The translations under genes were made by a program, and so were the position numbers. DNA of 9,320 bases, taken from NCBI GenBank assembly GCA_025352435.1, contig JANXTN010000190.1:1-9320 (forward strand), written 5' to 3'. The notes under the pieces were generated by a model. That model was not told where the DNA came from, made no database searches, and was given only the letters and a program-made list of their open reading frames with translations. Source of the stretch: Ferruginibacter sp. Lineage in GTDB: Bacteria > Bacteroidota > Bacteroidia > Chitinophagales > Chitinophagaceae. This document shows positions 1-6,076 of the stretch, in pieces. The first letter of the stretch is position 1. Each line of letters starts with the position of its first letter.

Positions 1-842
1 GTTATCAGGCGATGTTTGATAAAATGGAAGGTAATCTTGTTGGAACCAATCGTATAAGTGAAGCAAAGATTCTTCAGCAATTTATGGCAACCCCAACTGA
101 TATGAAAATGCAAATGCACATGGCGATGGTTATGTATGCTCCAACCGATAGGCTGACAATTATGGCTATGGTACCTTTTATTAGAAAGTCCATGAATCAT
201 ATTATGGATGATGGCATGCGATTTAATGAATTAACCAAAGGCATCGGGGATGTTGAATTGCGGGCGCTTTATGCTGTTTCCGGAAGTAAAAATCAGCAAA
301 ACAGGGTTCTTTTTAATTTAGGTTTTGCGCTTCCAACAGGTTCAATCAATGAACGAATGGGAAATATGAGGCTTGAATATCCGATGCAACTTGGTTCGGG
401 GACAGTTGCAATCTCACCCGGCATTACATATTTGGGGATGAGCAAACCTTGGGGCTGGGGAGCAGAATTTATTCCCGTACTACAACTTGGTCAAAATAAA
501 AATGGTTACAGGTTAGGCAACCTTTATAAACCAAATCTTTGGGTAGCAAGGCAATTGACTTCATTGTTGAGCATTTCTGCAAAAGCTAACGGTGAAATAT
601 GGCAGAACATACAGGGTGCTGATGCAATGCTTGATGTAATGGATGAACCTACTAAAGATTCTACGCTGCAAGGCGGAAGAAGGATGGATATGGCTTTAGG
701 TATGAGCATTCATCCAAACGAGGGAGTTTTGAAGAGCAGTGAATTCTTCGTTGATTTTAGTAAGCCCGTTATTCAATCATTAAATGGCCCGCAAATTAAA
801 AGACGCTCTGCAGTAAAATTTGTTTGGCAGTTGGAATTTTAA
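1..842 (+). CDS. Outer-membrane beta-barrel 'transporter' (MetA-like), 5' partial
   Basis: The reading frame is open to the left window edge (codons for Y-Q-A precede the first visible ATG at 12), so the true start and any signal peptide lie outside and the ATG at 12 is internal. The visible ~279 residues alternate polar and hydrophobic stretches as in beta-strands, are rich in Met (for example MKMQMHMAMVMYAPTDRLT) and end in Phe (VWQLEF), as expected for a BAM-assembled outer-membrane protein. The segments 'DGTNRIS-like', 'YAPTDRLTIMAMVPF', 'GIGDVELRALY' and 'GFALPTGSI' match, from memory, the family annotated as transporter or phenol-degradation MetA-like barrel that often accompanies copper resistance genes in Gram-negative bacteria. 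Its substrate is unknown. Only 34 bases separate it from the oxidase gene, which suggests one operon. The family call is fairly safe; a role in copper is inferred from context and Met content. Confidence 0.75.
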   Translation, partial: YQAMFDKMEGNLVGTNRISEAKILQQFMATPTDMKMQMHMAMVMYAPTDRLTIMAMVPFIRKSMNHIMDDGMRFNELTKGIGDVELRALYAVSGSKNQQNRVLFNLGFALPTGSINERMGNMRLEYPMQLGSGTVAISPGITYLGMSKPWGWGAEFIPVLQLGQNKNGYRLGNLYKPNLWVARQLTSLLSISAKANGEIWQNIQGADAMLDVMDEPTKDSTLQGGRRMDMALGMSIHPNEGVLKSSEFFVDFSKPVIQSLNGPQIKRRSAVKFVWQLEF

Positions 843-876
843 AAGATCAAAAAATACAAATTAAAAGATAATTGAA

Positions 877-3800
877 ATGAAAAAATCTCTCTCAGTAATT
901 ACAGGAATGGTACTCCATTTTGCCGTAATTGCACAGCATGATATGCAAAATATGCCCGGCATGACTATGCCCCGGGCAAAACCTGCAGTATCCGCAAACA
1001 AAGCAATAACACCTCCGCAGCAGATTACATATACCTGCCCTATGCACCCGGAGATCAGAAGCACAAAACCGGGGAACTGTCCGAAATGCGGAATGAAGCT
1101 GGTGCCTGTAAAAACTAAACCCGCCGGCAAAACGGAAATGAACAACCCATCTTCAAAGCCTGTTCCGGCAAATCCGGTGGCAGAAAAACCGCATGATATG
1201 TCCGATATGAAAGGCCATGACATGGGCAATATGAATATGAGTGCATCGCCAAAAAAAGATATTGTACCTGAACCATCTGCCACCTACACTTGCCCGATGC
1301 ATCCTGAAATACATTCCTCAAAACAGGGCAACTGTCCTAAGTGTGGGATGAAATTGGTAAAAGAAAAACCCAAAGCCCCAAATGTTGCTGATCCGATGAA
1401 GGGAATGAACATGGACGGTATGAAACCGGACGAAAAGAACATGAAAAATATGGGCCACATGAATATGGGTGATAAGAAAACGGATGGCATGGGAAACATG
1501 AGCATGGACCACAACATGAGCAAATCAGAACCGGGTGGCATGGATATGGCAAAGACAAACTTGGGGCCTATAAAATATCTTACAAATAACATAGCACCAA
1601 GAACTGTCCGCTACGATCTGTATATACGTGATACGATGGTTACGTTCGGGAAAAAGACAAAACGTGCTATTGCTGTGAATGGACAAATACCAATGCCTAC
1701 ACTCACGTTTACCGAAGGTGATACTGCAGAAATATGGGTGCACAATGAATTAAAAGAGGAAACATCTTTACACTGGCACGGCTTATTTTTACCTAATAAA
1801 TATGATGGTGTTCCTTTTTTAACACAAATGCCAATCAAGCCAGGCGCAACTTACCTCTATAAATTTCCCATCATTCAGCATGGCACACACTGGTATCACA
1901 GTCATACAGGATTACAGGAGCAGATTGGAATGTATGGCGCATTTATTATGAATAAAAGACAGGAATGGGATGTACCAACTATACCGGTTGTACTAAGTGA
2001 CTGGTCTGATATGAATCCTAAAGAAATCAACCGTAGCCTTCATAACCAGACAGATTGGTTTGGTATTAGAAAAAACACTATCCAGAGTTATTCAGAGGCT
2101 ATTAAAACAGGCCATTTAAAAACGAAATTAACGAACGAGTGGAAGCGGATGCTTGCAATGGATGTAAGCGATGTAGCCTATGACGTTTTTTTAATTAATG
2201 GTACAAATCAGAGCGAATATGCCAACTTAAAAGCGGGTGATAAAGTAAGACTGCGGATAGCAAACGGTGGCGCTTCTTCCTATTTCTGGTTGAATTATTC
2301 GGGTGGTAAAATAACCGTAGTAGCTACTGATGGTAATGATGTGGAACCTGTTGAAGTAGACAGATTACTCATTGCTGTTTCTGAAACGTATGATATAGTG
2401 GTAACTGTTCCCGAGAATAAAAGCTATGAATTTTTGGTAACGCCTGAAGACCGAACCAAATCTGCTTCGCTGTGGTTGGGAAGTGGACAAAGAGTGCCAG
2501 CTACCAAATTGCCCACATTAAAATACTTCGCCGGTATGAAGATGATGAACGAAATGATGGATATGAAGGGCAATATGGTAAAAATGGGTGGTATGGAAAT
2601 GAGCAATCAAACGATGGATATGAATACCGTCATGTACCCTGAAATAACCGGTTACGAAAATCACGAAAACACTAAAGGCGCAACTGGAGATAATGGAACG
2701 AGTGGCAATAATGGCATAGGCGATAAGAGCGGTGATATGAAAGGTATGCCGGCCCGTGCGTCAGACGGGGATATGAAAACCGGCAGCAAAAGCGGGTCAG
2801 ATAAAATGCCCGGTATGAAAGGGAAATCTGTTTCGGAAAAAAACAAAACGGATAACATGGCGGGCATGCAGATGAACAACGGTCAACACAGCATGGCAGG
2901 CATGGACATGGATAATAGCAACACAGACATTGTAACCTTAAACTATGCGATGCTTAAAGCACCGGAAAAAACCACTCTGCGCCCAGGCCCGTTGAAAGAA
3001 TTATACTTTGAACTTACAGGAAATATGAACCGTTATGTTTGGAGCTTGAATAATAAGGTAGTTTCTGAAACCGACAAAATCTTAATTAAAAAAGGTGAGA
3101 ATATCCGAATCGTTTTGTATAATAATACCATGATGCGACACCCAATGCATTTGCATGGTCATGATTTTAGGTTGCTGAATGGTCAAGGTGATTATTCTAT
3201 TATGAAAAACATTATAGATATTATGCCAATGGAAAAAGATACCATTGAATTTGCTGCAACAGAGCAGGGCGGCGACTGGTTTTTCCATTGCCATATTTTG
3301 TTTCACATGATGAGTGGAATGGGGCGAGTATTTAGGTATCAGGATACCTTGATCGACAAGACAGATATTCCAAGCGCTAAAATAGCAAAACGGGGCTTGA
3401 ATGCTGATGATAGAATGTATCATGCCATGGCAAGGATAGGTCTGGAAAGTGCAGGCAGTGATGGCATGGCTATGCTGTCTAATACACGAAATACAATTGC
3501 CACGGCATGGCATTTGGGAACACATCCTGAGCATGGGTATGAAAGCGAAACTACCATCGGTCGTTACTTGGGCAGAATGCAATGGTGGAGACCGTTTATA
3601 GGCTATGATTATCACTACAAAAAAGTAGGTCCTGATGGTGAAGAAATTAAGAAAGGTATAATGGGCCGTAATTTTTTAGGTAATGACAAATACAATATGC
3701 TCGGGCAACTGAGCAATAAAAATAACAGAAGTACAATAACAGCAGGAATTCAATATCTTTTACCAATGAATGTTCTGTCAGAATTTCGTGCGGATCTTGA

Positions 3801-3990
3801 TGGGAAATTACGTTTTCAGCTAACAAAGGAAGATATTCCGCTCACTCCACGCATGCGTGCTAATTTTATGCTGAACACAGATCGTGAGTATGCCCTTGGT
3901 TTTCGTTACATCATTACTAAATATTTTAATCTTTCCACACATTACGACAGTGATATGGGATTTGGAGCAGGTATAACAATAGTATATTAA
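877..3990 (+). CDS. Multicopper oxidase with two N-terminal HMBDs, Met-rich insert and CopB-like C-terminal barrel
   Basis: Periplasmic copper-resistance oxidase of the CopA/PcoA type, 1037 residues; it probably oxidises Cu(I) to Cu(II). A Sec-type signal peptide covers about residues 1-19 (cleavage after VIA); the twin arginine usual for CopA is absent. HMBDs lie at about 51-76 and 136-161 (CPMHPE...CPKCGMKLV), followed by a Met/His-rich linker to about 225. Three cupredoxin domains follow (about 235-360, 365-545, 685-825). All four copper-ligand motifs are intact: HWHG at 299-302, HWYHSH at 338-343, HPMHLHGH at 755-762 and HCHILFHMMSGM at 804-815, giving type-1 ligands His755, Cys805, His810 and Met815. 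A Met- and Gly-rich insert (about 553-680) separates domains 2 and 3. Residues from about 840 onward look like amphipathic beta-strands ending in Tyr, with a CopB-like DIPLTPRMRANF segment. The protein is much longer than typical CopA (roughly 600). The start follows an A-rich leader with no clear Shine-Dalgarno sequence, usual in Bacteroidota. Confidence 0.93.
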   Translation: MKKSLSVITGMVLHFAVIAQHDMQNMPGMTMPRAKPAVSANKAITPPQQITYTCPMHPEIRSTKPGNCPKCGMKLVPVKTKPAGKTEMNNPSSKPVPANPVAEKPHDMSDMKGHDMGNMNMSASPKKDIVPEPSATYTCPMHPEIHSSKQGNCPKCGMKLVKEKPKAPNVADPMKGMNMDGMKPDEKNMKNMGHMNMGDKKTDGMGNMSMDHNMSKSEPGGMDMAKTNLGPIKYLTNNIAPRTVRYDLYIRDTMVTFGKKTKRAIAVNGQIPMPTLTFTEGDTAEIWVHNELKEETSLHWHGLFLPNKYDGVPFLTQMPIKPGATYLYKFPIIQHGTHWYHSHTGLQEQIGMYGAFIMNKRQEWDVPTIPVVLSDWSDMNPKEINRSLHNQTDWFGIRKNTIQSYSEAIKTGHLKTKLTNEWKRMLAMDVSDVAYDVFLINGTNQSEYANLKAGDKVRLRIANGGASSYFWLNYSGGKITVVATDGNDVEPVEVDRLLIAVSETYDIVVTVPENKSYEFLVTPEDRTKSASLWLGSGQRVPATKLPTLKYFAGMKMMNEMMDMKGNMVKMGGMEMSNQTMDMNTVMYPEITGYENHENTKGATGDNGTSGNNGIGDKSGDMKGMPARASDGDMKTGSKSGSDKMPGMKGKSVSEKNKTDNMAGMQMNNGQHSMAGMDMDNSNTDIVTLNYAMLKAPEKTTLRPGPLKELYFELTGNMNRYVWSLNNKVVSETDKILIKKGENIRIVLYNNTMMRHPMHLHGHDFRLLNGQGDYSIMKNIIDIMPMEKDTIEFAATEQGGDWFFHCHILFHMMSGMGRVFRYQDTLIDKTDIPSAKIAKRGLNADDRMYHAMARIGLESAGSDGMAMLSNTRNTIATAWHLGTHPEHGYESETTIGRYLGRMQWWRPFIGYDYHYKKVGPDGEEIKKGIMGRNFLGNDKYNMLGQLSNKNNRSTITAGIQYLLPMNVLSEFRADLDGKLRFQLTKEDIPLTPRMRANFMLNTDREYALGFRYIITKYFNLSTHYDSDMGFGAGITIVY

Positions 3991-4025
3991 ACACTTTTTA
4001 TTTTTAAACATTTAAACACAAACAA

Positions 4026-4277
4026 ATGAAAACAATCATCATGGCTGTAGCTATTTTATTAGCGGGTACAGCAAGCTTTGCACAAGTAAAAAAAACTACT
4101 CAAGACCACAGTATGCACAATGCTGATGGAAAACATTACACCTGCACCATGCACCCTGAAGTAGTGAAGCACAAACCGGGTAAATGCCCAAAATGTGGAA
4201 TGAAACTGGTGGCAATTAAAAAAATGAAAAAAGGAGAAATGAAGTCTGATAAATCTATGGATGGAATGAAAATGTAA
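4026..4277 (+). CDS. Small secreted heavy-metal-binding-domain (HMBD) protein
   Basis: An 83-residue exported protein that probably binds copper in the periplasm. Residues 1-19 form a signal peptide with a likely cut after SFA, leaving Gln20 first. The mature part carries a His/Met patch (DHSMHN at 27-32) and one HMBD at about 38-62: Cys40, Met42, His43, then Cys54-Pro-Lys-Cys57-Gly-Met59. The C-terminal tail is Lys/Met-rich (MDGMKM). The domain is nearly the same as the two in the upstream oxidase and the third in the downstream ATPase, so it may act as a free periplasmic copper carrier or buffer; that role is inferred. It starts 35 bases after the oxidase stop, consistent with co-transcription. 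The 35-base gap is A/T-rich and shows no convincing promoter box. Confidence 0.88.
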   Translation: MKTIIMAVAILLAGTASFAQVKKTTQDHSMHNADGKHYTCTMHPEVVKHKPGKCPKCGMKLVAIKKMKKGEMKSDKSMDGMKM

Positions 4278-4311
4278 TACTAAATCATTGTCTCACTTAA
4301 AAAACCATTTT

Positions 4312-4644
4312 ATGGGCCACCAACATAACCCTGAATTACTTGCTGCACTACATAAATGTGCAGATGAATGTAACCATTGCGCCACCGCATGTTTAGAAGA
4401 ACAAGATGTGAAGATGCTTGCAAAGTGTATCAGTCTTGATATGGATTGTGCACAGATCTGTAGCCTCACTGCATCATTAATTGCAAGAGGATCTGAACAT
4501 GGCAAACATTTATTAAAAGAATGTGCAGAAATTTGTAACGCCTGCGCCGATGAATGTGAGAAGCATGCATCAATGGGGATGGAGCATTGCAAAAGATGTG
4601 CAGAAGCCTGTAGAGCCTGCGCAGAAGCTTGCAGTAAAAATTAA
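4312..4644 (+). CDS. Four-helix-bundle copper-storage protein (Csp/DUF326-like), cytosolic
   Basis: From the ATG at 4312 this is a 110-residue protein with 16 cysteines spaced mostly as CxxxC and CxxC: Cys16, 20, 23, 27, 39, 46, 50, 71, 75, 78, 82, 93, 96, 100, 103 and 107. This periodicity places the thiols inside a four-helix bundle, as in the Csp family that holds many Cu(I) ions; Bacteroidota members are annotated 'four-helix bundle copper-binding protein'. There is no signal peptide, which points to a cytosolic Csp3-like store and not an exported Csp1. The frame also opens upstream at a TTG (4288, eight extra residues), but ATG is preferred because TTG starts are rare here and the family needs no such extension. 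The gene begins 34 bases after the small HMBD gene and is followed directly by a strong hairpin. The substrate and cytosolic location are inferred from the family and the absent leader. Confidence 0.88.
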   Translation: MGHQHNPELLAALHKCADECNHCATACLEEQDVKMLAKCISLDMDCAQICSLTASLIARGSEHGKHLLKECAEICNACADECEKHASMGMEHCKRCAEACRACAEACSKN

Positions 4645-4648
4645 TACA

Positions 4649-4687
4649 AAACAGAAAGGCGCCGTAATAAACTGCGCCTTTCTGTTT
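4649..4687 (+). terminator. 14-bp perfect hairpin after the Csp-like gene (terminator or attenuator)
   Basis: The left arm AAACAGAAAGGCGC (4649-4662) and right arm GCGCCTTTCTGTTT (4674-4687) are exact reverse complements with an 11-base loop. It starts four bases after the stop at 4644. The T-run is short (TTT, inside the stem) and is followed by A residues, so termination may be incomplete. The next start codon lies only 13 bases beyond it, so the SnoaL-like gene would depend on read-through or on a promoter within or before the hairpin. Confidence 0.7.
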
Positions 4688-4700
4688 AAAAAAAGTAAGA

Positions 4701-5144
4701 ATGAAAAAAATATTTATTACAATCACGATCTCACTGTGTTCAGTAATTTCATTTGCCCAAACTAAAGATATTGACGCTGTAAAAACGGTATTGAAACAAT
4801 ATAACGCTGCCGTTGAAAAATTAGATGTAGCAGGAACAGAAAAACTCTTTACCGCAGATTCTAAAGTTTTTGAATCAGGCAGCAGTGAAGGAACCTATGC
4901 TCACTATCTTGGACATCATTTAATTCCCGAGTTTAAAGAATTTACTTCTTTTAAATTCAGCGATTACAAGGTAGATGCTACTGTAGCAGGAGTTTATGCT
5001 TTTACTACTGAATCTTACGCCTACACAATTGTATTGGCAAAAGATAAATCCGAAGTAAAACGAAAAGGAGTTGCTACATCTGTTCTCAGAAAAGAAAAAG
5101 GTGGCTGGAAAATATTAATGAGTCACAACTCTTCCCGCAAATAA
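4701..5144 (+). CDS. Secreted NTF2/SnoaL-like (DUF4440-type) protein
   Basis: A 147-residue protein with a clear signal peptide (about 1-19, cut after SFA, leaving Gln20), which fixes the start at the ATG. The mature part has the shape of an NTF2-like alpha+beta cone: an N-terminal helix with IDAVKTVLKQYNAAVEKLD, the LFTADSKVFESG stretch typical of SnoaL/DUF4440 domains, a His cluster (His68, His72, His73), and a closing strand pair ending GGWKILMSHNSSRK. NTF2-like folds bind small ligands or serve as enzymes, and no catalytic assignment is possible from sequence. Homologues of this kind are, from memory, regular members of Bacteroidota copper clusters, so metal or copper-stress involvement is a contextual inference. 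It lies just past the hairpin and 39 bases before the DUF305 gene. Confidence 0.8.
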   Translation: MKKIFITITISLCSVISFAQTKDIDAVKTVLKQYNAAVEKLDVAGTEKLFTADSKVFESGSSEGTYAHYLGHHLIPEFKEFTSFKFSDYKVDATVAGVYAFTTESYAYTIVLAKDKSEVKRKGVATSVLRKEKGGWKILMSHNSSRK

Positions 5145-5183
5145 TTTACAAGTTTTTCTTAATCATTTAAAAAATCAACCATC

Positions 5184-5849
5184 ATGAAATTTATTTTTAA
5201 AATATTAACTCTAGTCATTACAGTTTCTTCTTTTGTTGCCTGCAACGACAGCAAAAAAGAAACAGCCAAAACCGAAACTGTAACAGATGCTAGAAAAGCA
5301 GATTCGATGCCCGGCAACATAAACGAAATGAAAGGCGATGAGGGCATGATGACGTCCATGAATACCATGATGAATAAAATGAGCGGTATGAAAATGACTG
5401 GCGATTTTGATATGGACTTTGCTACCATGATGATTGATCATCATCAGGGTGCTATAGATATGAGCGAAGAAGAACTAAAGACCGGCAGGGATGCTGCAAT
5501 GAAAAGCATGGCCCAGAATATAATTACGGCACAAAAAGAAGAACAAAACAGACTAAGAGGAATTTTAAAAAATGTAAAACCCATGACCATGGATATGGGA
5601 AAACATGAAGAACTCTTTGTAGAAACAAAAGCCATGGCCAATGATATGAAGACTATGCAAATGACAAAAAATACAGATCAGAATTTTGCCCGCATGATGA
5701 TCTTTCACCATGAAAGCGCAATAAAAATGGCTAAGGCAGAAACATCTCACGGCATGAATGCTGACTTAAAGGGAATAGCGAAAAAGATGATAGCTGATCA
5801 GACAAAAGAAATCGAGGAATTTAAAAAATGGTTATCTGCAAATAAATAA
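5184..5849 (+). CDS. DUF305 lipoprotein, two His-His motifs, Met-rich
   Basis: A 221-residue lipoprotein: the signal peptide ends in a lipobox FVAC with Cys20 as the lipidated residue, followed by a charged, Asn/Asp/Lys-rich tether. A Met-rich linker covers about 42-72. The DUF305 (ferritin-like, mostly helical) region holds two similar halves: DFATMMIDHHQGAIDMS around His86-His87 and NFARMMIFHHESAIKMA around His175-His176. DUF305 proteins are small metal-associated envelope proteins found repeatedly in copper and silver resistance loci; their biochemical role is not settled. The likely place is the periplasmic face of a membrane, but which membrane cannot be read from the sequence. It ends the first group of genes; the 227-base gap after it separates it from the ATPase gene. 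Confidence 0.9.
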   Translation: MKFIFKILTLVITVSSFVACNDSKKETAKTETVTDARKADSMPGNINEMKGDEGMMTSMNTMMNKMSGMKMTGDFDMDFATMMIDHHQGAIDMSEEELKTGRDAAMKSMAQNIITAQKEEQNRLRGILKNVKPMTMDMGKHEELFVETKAMANDMKTMQMTKNTDQNFARMMIFHHESAIKMAKAETSHGMNADLKGIAKKMIADQTKEIEEFKKWLSANK

Positions 5850-6013
5850 TTGTTTCTTCTTTTAAAAATTTTTATACCTATGTAGCGATGCAGGTATTTC
5901 TCATTATTTGGTTTTTACAAACGGCTTTATTCTTAGTAAGTGTAAGGTATTAACTTACCGGGCTAAAGGGTAAAAAGAGAGCTTTTTGCAAGCAGCAAAT
6001 CCTACAACTTTAA

Positions 6014-6027
6014 TACAGAATACTGTA
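6014..6027. promoter_or_regulatory. Palindrome TACAG-N4-CTGTA, candidate operator
   Basis: TACAGAATACTGTA is a perfect 5+5 inverted repeat with an AATA centre. It lies 24 bases before the -7 box at 6051, so it would cover or flank the -33 region. The TACA...TGTA ends resemble operators of the CopY/BlaI winged-helix type, but no regulator gene is in the window to pair it with. I saw no second copy in the window by eye. Confidence 0.4.
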
Positions 6028-6050
6028 ACAACATCCTTTTACAACGGTTC

Positions 6051-6058
6051 TACCTTTG
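6051..6058 (+). promoter_or_regulatory. Bacteroidota -7 promoter box TACCTTTG
   Basis: TACCTTTG matches the Bacteroidota sigma consensus TAnnTTTG exactly. Transcription would start a few bases after it, giving a short leader before the ATG at 6077. A good -33 TTTG was not found at the usual spacing, so the promoter may need an activator, perhaps at the neighbouring palindrome. Confidence 0.5.
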
Positions 6059-6076
6059 GGTATAAAAATAATAATT

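Larger units (their letters stand above)
5850..6076. other. Intergenic regulatory region upstream of the Cu(I)-ATPase
   Basis: No coding region is supported here. The first half holds A/T-rich sequence after the DUF305 stop and weak inverted repeats: GTAAG at 5942-5946 with CTTAC at 5954-5958, and AAAAAG at 5972-5977 with CTTTTT at 5982-5987 (four-base loop). Either could be a weak terminator for the upstream operon. The second half carries the palindrome and -7 box described separately. No riboswitch-like structure was recognised. Confidence 0.6.

Noticed and set aside
861..1283. A 140-residue open frame on the - strand over the oxidase N-terminus
   Set aside because: Shadow of the repeat-like HMBD and Met-rich coding sequence; no domain or start context.
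1027..1359. The two HMBD-coding stretches of the oxidase as a recent DNA duplication
   Set aside because: The proteins are alike but the codons differ at many positions, so it is an old duplication or separate acquisition, not a DNA-level repeat.
3082..3615. A 177-residue open frame on the - strand inside the oxidase gene
   Set aside because: It is fully antisense to the conserved third cupredoxin domain, is rich in His/Ile/Cys from complementing Met/His codons, and resembles no protein family I know.
4288..4311. TTG start giving an eight-residue extension of the Csp-like protein
   Set aside because: The ATG at 4312 is adequate and the extension adds no family feature; kept only as an alternative.
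5972..5987. AAAAAG-AGAG-CTTTTT as an intrinsic terminator
   Set aside because: The stem is nearly all A-T pairs with a four-base loop, too weak to call as a terminator on its own.
6056..6076. TTG start giving a seven-residue extension of the ATPase
   Set aside because: The TTG lies inside the TACCTTTG promoter box, and the HMA domain begins naturally at the ATG at 6077.
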